A stretch of DNA of 64,000 bases. Origin: Antarcticibacterium arcticum. Lineage in GTDB: Bacteria > Bacteroidota > Bacteroidia > Flavobacteriales > Flavobacteriaceae. The notes beneath the pieces were generated by a model. That model searched no databases. It was given only the letters and a program-made list of their open reading frames with translations, and had not been told where the DNA came from. This document shows positions 1 through 8,231 of this stretch, piece after piece. Location of the stretch: positions 3,345,179 to 3,409,178 of the forward strand of contig NZ_CP042476.1 in assembly GCF_007993795.1 (NCBI RefSeq), given 5' to 3'. The first letter of the stretch is position 1. Every line of letters starts with the position of its first letter. A program made the translations under genes and the position numbers.

Positions 1-2
1 GG

Positions 3-557
3 CTTTTCTATCAGGTAGAAGAAGAAATGCCGGTTTCAATGACCGTTTTTGGCCAAACTTCCTGGATAACAAGAAAGGAAAATTTTGCTAATGAATTTGA
101 CGGGCAGGGAGACAGGATCAGTCATTTTCTACAATTGATCATTGCGAAAAAATTCTCTTCATCTTTATCCTTAATGCTTAATCCAGGTTATATAATAAGG
201 CCACAGGTTTTGGACCCATTAGATAAAGAAAACTTTTTTGTGTTGGGAATGGGTGGGAGATTAAAACTCACGAAAAGGCTGTCCCTAATAGCGGACTACA
301 CCTGGGTAAACGGATTGGACCGCCCCAACGACCTGGATCTTACCTATTACAATCCTCTGGGGATTGGATTGGAGATAGAAACCGGTGGCCATGTTTTTAG
401 TCTGAATTTTCAAAATGCCACCTATATTACCGAAAATAATTTTATTCCATATACCCAAAAATCGTGGGAAGACGGCGGGGTCAGGTTTGGTTTTTCAATT
501 TCGAGAAACTTCTTCCTGGGCCCAAGAGAAGATCCGGCAAATGTTGACGGATACTGA
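3..557 (+). CDS. DUF5777-family beta-barrel protein, C-terminal part (5' truncated by window)
   Basis: The frame is open from the window edge, so the true start lies upstream; the ATG at 27 is probably internal. About 184 residues are visible. They show amphipathic beta strands with alternating aromatic residues, for example around GLDRPNDLDLTYYNPLGIGL, and end in an NFFLGPREDP tail, which I associate with DUF5777. Members of this family are predicted outer-membrane or periplasmic barrel-like proteins of Bacteroidota, often encoded near c-type cytochrome or metal-related lipoproteins; their exact function is unknown. A small HxH-rich lipoprotein follows 37 bases downstream on the same strand, so the two are probably co-transcribed. 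Confidence 0.65.
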   Translation, partial: LFYQVEEEMPVSMTVFGQTSWITRKENFANEFDGQGDRISHFLQLIIAKKFSSSLSLMLNPGYIIRPQVLDPLDKENFFVLGMGGRLKLTKRLSLIADYTWVNGLDRPNDLDLTYYNPLGIGLEIETGGHVFSLNFQNATYITENNFIPYTQKSWEDGGVRFGFSISRNFFLGPREDPANVDGY

Positions 558-594
558 TATTAGAAATAACTTTAACAACTTAATTTCAGGAATT

Positions 595-984
595 ATGGAT
601 AGAAAAACCTTTATCAGGAAAACCACCGCGGGGCTAATAATAGGCCTTCCCGTGGTTTCGATGTTTAGCTGCTCCTCGGGATCAGATGACGGACCCTCCC
701 CAAGCCCAAGTCCAAGTCCAAATCCGCAGGCAAATTGTTTGCAAAATGGAACCCAAAGCGCTATTAGTGCAAATCATGGACATACCCTCACGGTATCCAA
801 GGAAGATGTAAATGCTGCAGTAGAAAAAAGCTATACGCTTAGTCAGGCAAGTACAGATAATCACATACATGAAATAACCATTTCGCCTACCCAGTTTAAT
901 ACGTTAAAGGCAAACAATTCTATTTCGGTTACCTCGACAAACCAGGCAGGGCACACCCATTCAGTAACTGTATCCTGCGCATAA
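595..984 (+). CDS. Small lipoprotein with three HxH motifs (putative metal binding)
   Basis: The open frame extends to 415, but that overlaps the previous gene. The ATG at 595 begins a clear lipoprotein signal (hydrophobic segment ending VVSMFSC, Cys near residue 26), so I place the start there; the protein is 129 residues. After the Cys comes a Ser/Pro linker (SPSPSPSPNP) and then three short segments, NHGHTLTV, DNHIHEITI and AGHTHSVTV. Each is an HxH motif followed by a beta-strand-like stretch. Two other Cys residues (NCLQN and the C-terminal SCA) could form a disulfide. The repeated HxH pattern suggests metal binding at the cell envelope; this is inference, not a recognised family. A terminator follows immediately. 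Confidence 0.7.
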   Translation: MDRKTFIRKTTAGLIIGLPVVSMFSCSSGSDDGPSPSPSPSPNPQANCLQNGTQSAISANHGHTLTVSKEDVNAAVEKSYTLSQASTDNHIHEITISPTQFNTLKANNSISVTSTNQAGHTHSVTVSCA

Positions 985-990
985 AGAAAA

Positions 991-1019
991 CCGGGTCTTG
1001 ATTGAGATCCGGTTTTTTT
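991..1019 (+). terminator. Rho-independent terminator
   Basis: CCGGGTCT (991-998) pairs with AGATCCGG (1005-1012), with one G-T wobble, and is followed by a T tract. It lies 6 bases after the lipoprotein stop codon and closes that transcription unit. Confidence 0.8.
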
Positions 1020-1027
1020 ATTTACTT

Positions 1028-1056
1028 AGTATTGAGTATTGAGTATTGAGTATTGT
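1028..1056 (+). repeat. ATTGAGT heptamer tandem repeat in a gene-free gap
   Basis: Three to four copies of the 7-mer ATTGAGT. It lies in the gene-free stretch 1020-1424, where I see no other structure and no convincing open frame. It belongs to the family of short word repeats found in most intergenic gaps of this window. Confidence 0.75.
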
Positions 1057-1424
1057 GGGAGGTATTGTATAATGTGAGATGTTAATCACCGCGCGAATTC
1101 AGAGTCCCTGAGAAAACTATTAACGGATCATTTACACCAGAAATATTTCCCCTGTAGCCTTACCGGGACTACCAGAGGGCTGGCAGAAGAATTCAGTAAA
1201 TGGATTATCCCTGTCACAAATTAAAATTCCGTGACATCAGATTCTTTAAATATTTGTCCCTATCACCCCTCACAAACCATAACGGATAACTCAAACCCAC
1301 AAGTTATAACTTCCTTTATCTTACCAATTCTATTATTGGACTGCTCAAAACTGCTTTGTACCGATTATTAAATTCCCCCTTTCATTTTCACAATAAATTA
1401 GGGTATAACTTAAAAAATGTGATC

Positions 1425-2813
1425 ATGAAAACAACATTAAAACTTTTTGGGGGACTAATATTAATGGTTAGTCTGGGATCATGCGAAGTGGACGAGATTG
1501 AGACCGCCGATTCCGGTTTTTTAAATTCTGCCGATGTTAAAGCGGTGGCCAACTTTAACAACGGGATGATTAAAACTTACAGTCCTAAGACTGTGCTCCA
1601 ATGGAACGAGTTGCTAAGCAAATCTATAGATCAAACTTTACCACAACCTGTGGAGGTGAAACTATATGCTATGGTGACCCTGGCCATTCACGATGCCTTG
1701 AACAATGTAGTTCCTAAATATGAAACCTACGCTTTGGATAATTTGGATGTAGATCCCGCAGGTATTACCCACAAGAATATCGAATCAATTGCAGATGCGG
1801 CAGTTTCGCAAGCCGCCAGGGATATTTTGGTCCAACTTTATCCTGGGGCTACCGTTGCCGCAGATGAGTTATTGAGCAGCCTGCTTGCCGAAATTGAGGA
1901 TTCAGATCTCAAAATTCGGGGTATGGATATAGGCAGGGATGCTGCTGCCGCTGTTCTTTATAAAAGAAGAAATGATTTTCCATTAATTTTTACTGCGTAT
2001 GTGGGAGGTACGGCACCCGGAGAGTATCAATCTAATTTCCCTCCTTTTAATGCGCCGGGTCCCATCTGGCCCGCAAATGCTGTATTTGCTCCTAATTTGG
2101 GAAATCTTACTCCATTCGGTATTTTATCAGGGGATCAATTCCGGGATGCGGCTCCTTATCCTTTAATTTCAAGTGAGTACCTGGCCGATTATAATGAGGT
2201 AAAATCTTTGGGTTGTACAGCCTGCCCTTTAAGGACAGAGGAGCAAACCGAAATTGGGGCATTTTGGATAGAAACCAATTCAAGTTCTATGAACAGGATG
2301 GCCAGGGCTCTGATTGTTCAGAAAAAACTGGATGGTTGGGAGGCTGCAAGACTTATTGGCCTTATCCAAATGTCACAGATAGATGCCTACATAGCATCTT
2401 TTGATGGAAAATACCATTATAATTTATGGAGGCCAATTTCCGCCATACGCGGTGGGGATTCAGATGGTATTGAGGCAACCATTGGAGATGTAGACTGGAC
2501 CCCAACTTTTCGCACCCCGCCAACGCCTGAATTTCCGTCAACTCACGCCTATAGTGGTGGCGCTGCCGCCTTTGTATTTAAAGCATGCTTCAAAACCGAC
2601 CATCTTAATATGACGGTTACAAGCCCATATTATTTACCGGGAGTGGAACGTCATCTTACCAGCTTTACTCAAATGGGGAATGAAAATGCCATTTCAAGGA
2701 TCTATATAGGATACCACTTCAGAAAAGCTGTTGAGGTGGGAGAAAGACAGGGAAGAAAACTGGGAGAATATGTATTTGAGAACAATTTGAGGGAGCTTAA
2801 AAAGATCCTGTAA
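1425..2813 (+). CDS. Vanadium-dependent haloperoxidase-type PAP2 superfamily lipoprotein
   Basis: The start at 1425 is chosen because it opens a lipoprotein signal (hydrophobic segment then LGSC at about residue 20); the frame runs back to 1356 but adds an unlikely N-terminus. The protein is 462 residues. All the vanadate/phosphate-binding positions of the vanadium chloroperoxidase family are present with the right spacing: K329 and R336 in KYHYNLWRP, the PSTHAYSGG loop (S372, H374), and R425 and H431 in RIYIGYH. Family members oxidise halides with hydrogen peroxide, or act as acid phosphatases with the same fold; the substrate cannot be told from sequence. The lipid anchor places it at the envelope. 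It converges on the two-component pair at 2922-4708 with a hairpin between them. Confidence 0.88.
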   Translation: MKTTLKLFGGLILMVSLGSCEVDEIETADSGFLNSADVKAVANFNNGMIKTYSPKTVLQWNELLSKSIDQTLPQPVEVKLYAMVTLAIHDALNNVVPKYETYALDNLDVDPAGITHKNIESIADAAVSQAARDILVQLYPGATVAADELLSSLLAEIEDSDLKIRGMDIGRDAAAAVLYKRRNDFPLIFTAYVGGTAPGEYQSNFPPFNAPGPIWPANAVFAPNLGNLTPFGILSGDQFRDAAPYPLISSEYLADYNEVKSLGCTACPLRTEEQTEIGAFWIETNSSSMNRMARALIVQKKLDGWEAARLIGLIQMSQIDAYIASFDGKYHYNLWRPISAIRGGDSDGIEATIGDVDWTPTFRTPPTPEFPSTHAYSGGAAAFVFKACFKTDHLNMTVTSPYYLPGVERHLTSFTQMGNENAISRIYIGYHFRKAVEVGERQGRKLGEYVFENNLRELKKIL

Positions 2814-2827
2814 ATGTCCTCCTGCAG

Positions 2828-2857
2828 AATAGTCCGGTTTAAAATGACCGGACTATT
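2828..2857. terminator. Perfect 11-bp inverted repeat between convergent genes
   Basis: AATAGTCCGGT (2828-2838) and ACCGGACTATT (2847-2857) form a perfect stem with an 8-base loop, 15 bases after the haloperoxidase stop. There is no strong T tract on either side, so it may be a bidirectional terminator or an mRNA 3' stabiliser. Confidence 0.6.
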
Positions 2858-2921
2858 ACAGGTTATTAAAGCAGATAACTCCTTTTAATTACAGCTGCAT
2901 TATATACTTTTACCTTTACCT

Positions 2922-3656
2922 TTACCTTTCAGCCACTCCATTGGGTAAATTTCCGCCATGAGGAATGATCTTAAGAAATTCATTGGCATAACTTTTTCCA
3001 ATAGGCAGTTCTTTACGGCCTATCTCCACATCGGTTTTGGTGAAGGCTGTTATTTTTCGCAGAGAAACAATATAAGACCTGTGGATTCTCAAGAACTGGT
3101 TCTCCGGTAACATTTCCTCTACGTGGTTTAAAGTTAGTTTTACCCTGAGTTCCCTGTTTTTGTCAATGTGAATAATAACATAATCGCGGTAGCTTTCCAG
3201 ATATAGAATTTCCTTAAGAAATACTTTAACCATTTTTCGGTCGGCCCGAAAATACAGAAAGTTAATTGCGGAAACCTGATTGTCTGGCAAGGCATTATTT
3301 ATTTGCCGCACTTTATTTATCGCTTTTAAAAATCGTTCAAATGATATAGGTTTAAGCAAATAATCTACCGCATTAAGTTCAAAGGCTTCAATGGCAAAAT
3401 CTTTATGGGCCGTGGTGAAAATTACTTTTGGAGGATGGGATAATATTCGTAAAAGTTGGGTGCCAAAAAGTTTCGGCATTTGTATATCCAGGAATATAAG
3501 GTCTACTTTTTCAGTGGCAAGAAGATTTAAAACCTCGAAACCATTCCTGCAAATTCCACAAATTTCCAATTGCGGCACTGCCTCAATATATTTGGTCAGG
3601 ACCTTAATAGCCGGTGGTTCATCATCTACAATAATACATCTGCACACCATGATCAA
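2922..3656 (-). CDS. LytTR-family response regulator
   Basis: Residues 5-125 are a receiver domain with the acidic pair DD (residues 11-12), phospho-acceptor D57 in LIFLDIQMP, a conserved Thr in FTTAH and Lys in LLKP. Residues about 135-235 are a LytTR DNA-binding domain (RIHRSYIVSLRKI near its end). The length of 244 residues is normal. The start could be M1 or M3. The start codon overlaps the stop of the upstream kinase gene by 4 bases, which indicates translational coupling and makes the two proteins a cognate pair. The regulated genes are unknown; the haloperoxidase next door is a candidate only by position. Confidence 0.92.
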   Translation of the reverse strand: MIMVCRCIIVDDEPPAIKVLTKYIEAVPQLEICGICRNGFEVLNLLATEKVDLIFLDIQMPKLFGTQLLRILSHPPKVIFTTAHKDFAIEAFELNAVDYLLKPISFERFLKAINKVRQINNALPDNQVSAINFLYFRADRKMVKVFLKEILYLESYRDYVIIHIDKNRELRVKLTLNHVEEMLPENQFLRIHRSYIVSLRKITAFTKTDVEIGRKELPIGKSYANEFLKIIPHGGNLPNGVAER

Positions 3657-4708
3657 ATAATTTTGCTCAATTCTAATTTGTCAATATATTGTTCTTCGAG
3701 TATTTCAAGTTGGATCTCCAAATTAACCACATATACATCGGGCAGTTTTTGAGTTTCCAGTTTATATTCTCCCTTGTATAATATTTCCAGTCTTTTCTTT
3801 ACATTATCCAGTCCCAGGCCGCCCCTTTGGGAACCACCATCTTTTGTAACAGGATCAATGCTGTTTATAAGTTTAAATTTCAAAAGGCTGCCCTCCAGCG
3901 ACAAATCAAGGCTTATCCAGCATTGATCTATTTGCCTGCTGGTTCCATGTTTAAAAGCATTTTCAACAAATGGAAGTAATAGGAGCGGAGCAATCTGGTA
4001 TTTTTCTATCTCGCCCGCTACATAAAGTGACAGGTCCAGTCTTTCTCCATAGCGCATTTTTTCAAGGGAAATGTAATTCTCCAGAAGGTTAATCTCCCGG
4101 TCTAAAGAGATGCGGTGAGAATTGCTCTCATAGATCATGAACCGCAACAATGCCGAAAGTCTCAGGACGATCTCAGGAGATTTTGGAGAGAATTCAAGCG
4201 TATGCGAATAAAGGTTATTTAGGGTATTGAATAAAAAATGAGGATGAAGTTGCGCCTTTAACAACTTAAGTTCGGCAACAGTTCGTTGCTGTTCTGCCTC
4301 CAGGGTGTGTTTTCTTTGTACATACCAGAATTTGAGAAGTTTAATGGAGGCGGCAATTGCAGCAACATGAATAAAGGGAAGGATATTTCTTCCCACGGTT
4401 ATATTTGCTCCCTGCAAATTTGGGTCACCGGAGAGGGAGAGTTGCGCCAAAACAGTGTAAATTCCGCAGGCGCCTATAAGGATAAATAATCCCAGGAAAA
4501 ACTGCCAGTATTTGCGATTCAACAGGAATTTGGGAACCAAAAAATAAAGTACCCCATATACAATAATAAGGTGGCCGGGAATAAAAAACAAGGCATTTCG
4601 AATAGACTGCATGGGGTTAAGGTCCAGGCCGAATCCCCAGGCAAAATAAAGGACTATCAATATCCAAAATAGAATATGCAGGCCAAGCCTTTTCAGCGTT
4701 TTACCCAT
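3653..4708 (-). CDS. LytS/YehU-type membrane sensor histidine kinase
   Basis: A 351-residue protein. Four hydrophobic segments fall at about residues 9-27, 40-60, 68-90 and 108-128, followed by a short coiled region. A His_kinase domain (PF06580) carries the phospho-acceptor in QLHPHFLFNTL (H157). The ATPase domain shows LLPFVENAFKHG (N box) and GGLGLDNVKKRL (G box). There is no separate sensory domain, so sensing is probably by the membrane part. It is co-transcribed with the LytTR regulator (4-base overlap). The 358 bases upstream of it hold no gene. Confidence 0.9.
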   Translation of the reverse strand: MGKTLKRLGLHILFWILIVLYFAWGFGLDLNPMQSIRNALFFIPGHLIIVYGVLYFLVPKFLLNRKYWQFFLGLFILIGACGIYTVLAQLSLSGDPNLQGANITVGRNILPFIHVAAIAASIKLLKFWYVQRKHTLEAEQQRTVAELKLLKAQLHPHFLFNTLNNLYSHTLEFSPKSPEIVLRLSALLRFMIYESNSHRISLDREINLLENYISLEKMRYGERLDLSLYVAGEIEKYQIAPLLLLPFVENAFKHGTSRQIDQCWISLDLSLEGSLLKFKLINSIDPVTKDGGSQRGGLGLDNVKKRLEILYKGEYKLETQKLPDVYVVNLEIQLEILEEQYIDKLELSKII

Positions 4709-5040
4709 TTTATTGTAAGATTAGAAGATTTAACTATTCTTTTTCTACAATGTATCTGGCGGGGGAAAAGTATTACTTTCGGAATATTCCAGGCAGGGCA
4801 GGACTATCGGTAAAACTCTCAAATTCAGTTTAGTATGAGATAAGTTACGAATTTAACCCGATAATTTTTAAAATAATTTTTATCGATTAGCGAAATTATC
4901 GGGATGGCCATTTACATTAATAAAGAATACCAGAACTGATGTAAAGGGTAAAGGCCTTTTCATTTAAAAAGTATCATTACCGGGTTATATTACAAGGGTA
5001 GATCCTGAAAAATACTTTCCCCCGGTCTCATAAATATCGA

Positions 5041-5048
5041 TAAATTTG
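5041..5048 (+). promoter_or_regulatory. Possible Bacteroidota -7 element (TAAATTTG)
   Basis: This matches the TAnnTTTG consensus and lies 18 bases before the ATG at 5067. It also overlaps the alternative TTG start at 5046, which argues for 5067 as the real start. No clear -33 TTTG was found, so the call is weak. Confidence 0.4.
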
Positions 5049-5066
5049 GGTTCAACAAGCCCTTAT

Positions 5067-5684
5067 ATGAATTGCAGCCTTTGTAATACGCCGCTTTTGA
5101 ATAAACCTGATGAGGAATATTATAGTTGTTCCTGCTGCAAAGCCTGGGTTAAGGAGAAGGGCCTGTATCTATCACCTGAAGAGGAACGCTTACATTACCT
5201 GTCACATAATAATGATATAAATGACCCGCGCTATAAAAAGTTTTCCTCCCCCATAAGCGATTATATTCTGAAACATTTTACGAAAGAGCAGGAAGGTCTT
5301 GATTTTGGGTCGGGAACCGGGCCCGTGATCTCGGGGGTTTTAAAAGAGGCAAATTACCCGGTAACCCAATTTGACCCTTTCTTTGCAAATTTTACCGAAG
5401 TGCTGGAACTGCAGTATGATTATGTTTTTGCCTGTGAAGTTGTTGAGCATTTTCAAAATCCGCGCGAAGAGTTTCATAAACTATCTAAACTGCTCAAACC
5501 AAACGGAAAACTTCTTATAATGACCCATATATTTGAAGCTCCTTTAGTATTTAAAACATGGTATTACAGGAAAGACCCCACCCACGTGTTTATTTACCGC
5601 AGGGAAACTTTTGAATATATAGCTGCCGAATTTAAATTCAATAAATGCGAAATAGAGGGCAGGCTGGTTGTATTATCTAAATAA
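5067..5684 (+). CDS. Class I SAM-dependent methyltransferase with N-terminal Cys4 zinc-ribbon
   Basis: From ATG 5067 the protein is 205 residues. The N-terminus has two cysteine pairs (CSLC and CSCC about 25 residues apart) that resemble a zinc ribbon. A class I methyltransferase core follows: the SAM-binding loop LDFGSGTGPV, then an acidic FDPFF strand, and the FACEVVEHFQNPREEF motif typical of UbiE/Methyltransf_23-type enzymes. The substrate is unknown. It stands alone, converging with the next gene. The TTG at 5046 would add seven residues but lies on a putative promoter element. Confidence 0.8.
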   Translation: MNCSLCNTPLLNKPDEEYYSCSCCKAWVKEKGLYLSPEEERLHYLSHNNDINDPRYKKFSSPISDYILKHFTKEQEGLDFGSGTGPVISGVLKEANYPVTQFDPFFANFTEVLELQYDYVFACEVVEHFQNPREEFHKLSKLLKPNGKLLIMTHIFEAPLVFKTWYYRKDPTHVFIYRRETFEYIAAEFKFNKCEIEGRLVVLSK

Positions 5685-5801
5685 TCCCTTCTGGAAATCA
5701 CTGTCAAAATCATCCTCAAAAGTGAGATAGGTTTTTCGATTTGTGTATGGAATATTTCAGCCGATTGAAATTCGTCTGAAAATCCTGAAAGGCATAGCCG
5801 G

Positions 5802-6260
5802 TTAAAATTTGTAAACCTTTGCCAGGCTCACCTCATTATCGTATTCCGCAGTAATAAGGCACACGCCTTTCACCTCTTTAATATTATAAACTATTCCTTT
5901 TGCATAATCCTTCCACTGCATATCCTCAATTTGTACCAGGTTTCTTGTAAAGGAAGTGATGTTGTAAATAGTTTCTGAAAGAGGTTCCACCACTTTAAAT
6001 TTATAGCAAACCTCAGAGCCGTCGCTAAAGGTTTTAAAGTACAGCACCCGTCCCTGATTGTAAGTGCCGCTGGCTTTGGTGGTTACCGGCATTTTATAAA
6101 AAAGATAATTTTCCCCGCTTTTGGTAACCCCTGAAGAAAAAGGTTCCCCATATTCCTTGATCACATCGCTTTTTTCCTGTAAGATCTGGGCTTGTGCCCC
6201 TGGAATTAAAAAGAGAAACATTAGGACCACTCCTGCGATAAATTGAAATTTCGTTTTCAT
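5802..6260 (-). CDS. Secreted protein of unknown function
   Basis: 152 residues with a clear signal peptide: basic start MKTKF, hydrophobic core, cleavage after AQA near residue 25. The mature part is about 127 residues, probably beta-rich, and has no motif I recognise. The sequence around YEPFSSGVTKSGENYLFYKMP to the end has regular hydrophobic spacing, consistent with a small periplasmic fold. It is a single gene, with hairpin-containing gaps on its upstream side. Confidence 0.7.
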   Translation of the reverse strand: MKTKFQFIAGVVLMFLFLIPGAQAQILQEKSDVIKEYGEPFSSGVTKSGENYLFYKMPVTTKASGTYNQGRVLYFKTFSDGSEVCYKFKVVEPLSETIYNITSFTRNLVQIEDMQWKDYAKGIVYNIKEVKGVCLITAEYDNEVSLAKVYKF

Positions 6261-6379
6261 GACTTTCGGTTTAGGGGTTATAAGAAGATGTCTTTCAATT
6301 CAATATACAAAATTTTTTGATACAATGGTTGATTGAAAATTGAGAATTGGCAGCAGGTGATCAACCTGAGTATAATCTA

Positions 6380-6438
6380 AACCTCACAGGTTTTAAAAAC
6401 CTGAAAGGTTTTTTAAATACCCAACTGTGAGGTTTTTA
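6380..6438. terminator. Nested hairpin with 10-bp outer stem
   Basis: AACCTCACAG (6380-6389) pairs with CTGTGAGGTT (6425-6434), followed by a short T run on the plus strand. An inner ACCTGAAAGGT hairpin sits inside. It lies between two minus-strand genes; orientation as a terminator is uncertain. The rest of the gap 6261-6551 shows nothing else. Confidence 0.5.
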
Positions 6439-6551
6439 TTTCACCGGCGGCTTAAGAATTGCAAGCGATAATTTTTTTCTTATTCAAATCACATTATTGT
6501 TTTTCAATTCTAATGACTACTCCCTACTCACTACTTTCTATTCACTATTCC

Positions 6552-7919
6552 CTAATTCCGTTCAATTTCCAGGAGCCTTCTATCCAGGGTTTCCCGGTCG
6601 TACAATTTGCCGTTAACTATTAAGGCATGTATTTTTTGGGTATTGGAAATATTTTCCAGCGGATTCGCATTGAGCAATAAAAGATCGGCGCGTTTTCCGG
6701 GTTCTATGGTGCCAAATTCCTCTGGGGTATCAAAATAAAAGGCAGGATTTCGGGTACCTGTTACCAACACCTCATAAGGGGTGAGTCCTGCGGTTACCAT
6801 CATTTCCATTTCGCTGTGAAGGGAGAACCCCGGAACGTTAAAAAATTGCGGCGCATCACTGCCCAATGCGATCTGGGCTCCGCTGTCGTGAAGTTCTTTG
6901 GTGAGTTCCCGGCGTAATTCCACCAGGGCTTTCGTAGCCTCAGGCTTAAAATCTTCCCTTTTACTGTAGTCATTTTTAAAATTTACCCAACCCTCCAGCA
7001 CATCCTGCGGCATATATTTCATCTCCGGCCACTTTATCATTTGCGCTGCAGGTTCAGGGGAAGCCAGGTGTTCAATTAAGCTTAGGGTAGGCACATTCCA
7101 GGTGCCGGCCTCCACCGTTCTTCTTACTGCTTCGGGGATCCTGCTTTTATCTATGAGGAGCATGAGTCCGCTACCGAAAAATCCGGCGCTCACCCCTTCG
7201 GTTTTAGCATCTTCGGGAACCAGGAATTCAACATAACGGTCATAATGGTCTATAGATCTTTGTCCCGCATCCAAGGCCCCTGTAAGGCCTACCTCCACAG
7301 GAATATGTCCGCCGAAAGGAATACCTTCTTCCTTTGCTGTCTTCGCCATTTGACCGTAGGTTGCTTTGTCAATACTGCCCATTTTAAGCAGGTCAAATCC
7401 CGCTTCTTTTTGACGGCGCACCTCCCGGTTCGCAGCCTCTGGGGTGGGAGCGAGGTCTTTGCTGAAGAATGGGCCGGCGGCAAAGATCTTAGGTCCCGGC
7501 AACTCCCCACGCTCTACGCGGTCTCTTACTTTTAAGTGATAGGCGTTCCCCAGCATATTGCGCACCGTGGTCACCCCATTGGCGATATACAGGAAAAGCA
7601 CATCTTCTACATACTGCGGGCGGTCTTCGCCCGGTATATGCCCGTGCATTTCGGTAAGTCCGGGGATGAGGTAACGTCCCTGTCCGTCAATTTTTACTGT
7701 ATTGGGAGGTAATTGTATCGCTGCGGAAGGTCCTACCGCTGTGATCCTGCCGTTTTCCACGAGCACGGTATGATCTTCAAGGATCTCCTCTTTGTCCATA
7801 GGGACCACATTCACATTGGTAATCGCATAAACATTCAGATTATTATTTTCCTGTGCAAACATGGTTAAACCGAAAAACAGGGCTGAAAATACATACATGA
7901 GTTTTCTAAAGTAGTTCAT
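6552..7919 (-). CDS. Secreted metal-dependent amidohydrolase
   Basis: 455 residues with an N-terminal signal peptide (cleavage near FAQE, residue 23). The amidohydrolase pattern is present: an N-terminal beta-sandwich, LIPGLTEMHGHIP with the paired metal-binding His, later single His residues in PFGGHIP and SIDHYDR, the C-terminal LGSDAP aspartate, and the closing GTIEPGKRADLLLLNANP typical of imidazolonepropionase-like and prolidase-like members. The substrate cannot be assigned; Bacteroidota carry many such periplasmic enzymes, some acting on dipeptides or cyclic amides. It is not hutI: it is exported and far from the hut genes. Confidence 0.85.
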   Translation of the reverse strand: MNYFRKLMYVFSALFFGLTMFAQENNNLNVYAITNVNVVPMDKEEILEDHTVLVENGRITAVGPSAAIQLPPNTVKIDGQGRYLIPGLTEMHGHIPGEDRPQYVEDVLFLYIANGVTTVRNMLGNAYHLKVRDRVERGELPGPKIFAAGPFFSKDLAPTPEAANREVRRQKEAGFDLLKMGSIDKATYGQMAKTAKEEGIPFGGHIPVEVGLTGALDAGQRSIDHYDRYVEFLVPEDAKTEGVSAGFFGSGLMLLIDKSRIPEAVRRTVEAGTWNVPTLSLIEHLASPEPAAQMIKWPEMKYMPQDVLEGWVNFKNDYSKREDFKPEATKALVELRRELTKELHDSGAQIALGSDAPQFFNVPGFSLHSEMEMMVTAGLTPYEVLVTGTRNPAFYFDTPEEFGTIEPGKRADLLLLNANPLENISNTQKIHALIVNGKLYDRETLDRRLLEIERN

Positions 7920-7987
7920 AGCGGGAAAGATTAAATGACAACTCTCTAAAATACAGTTTTTTAATGGATTTCTGTAGACTTGTTTGA

Positions 7988-8222
7988 ATAGTGAATAGTG
8001 ATTGGTGAGTAGTGAGTAGGGAGTAGTGAGTAGTGATTAGTTAGTAGGGAGTAGTGATTAGGGAATAGTGATTAGTGAATAGTTATAGTGAAAAGAGAAT
8101 GATGATTTTTATTTTGGACCTTAAACCTTAAACCTTAAACCTTGAATTTTGAGCCTTCAACTTTGAACCATAAACTTTGAACTTGGAACTTTGAACCTTG
8201 AGCCTTGAACCTTAAACTTTGA
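7988..8222. repeat. Composite word repeat, left copy (GTGAATA-type then TTGAACC-type)
   Basis: A first block of imperfect 7-mers (GTGAATA, GTGAGTA, GGGAGTA) is followed by a block of 7-mers (TTAAACC, TTGAACT, TTGAACC) and ends in GGCAAC. The same two blocks in the same order and orientation recur at 10722-10945, so the hybrid kinase gene is bracketed by direct repeats. No coding sequence is present in this gap. Confidence 0.75.
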
Positions 8223-8231
8223 AAATGGCAA

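Noticed and set aside
5046..5066. TTG start for the zinc-ribbon methyltransferase
   Set aside because: It overlaps a TAAATTTG promoter-like element, and the ATG at 5067 directly precedes the first conserved Cys pair.
6552..7919. Imidazolonepropionase (hutI), given hutH and hutU in the window
   Set aside because: The protein has an export signal and lies 37 kb away; hutI is cytoplasmic and normally with the hut genes.
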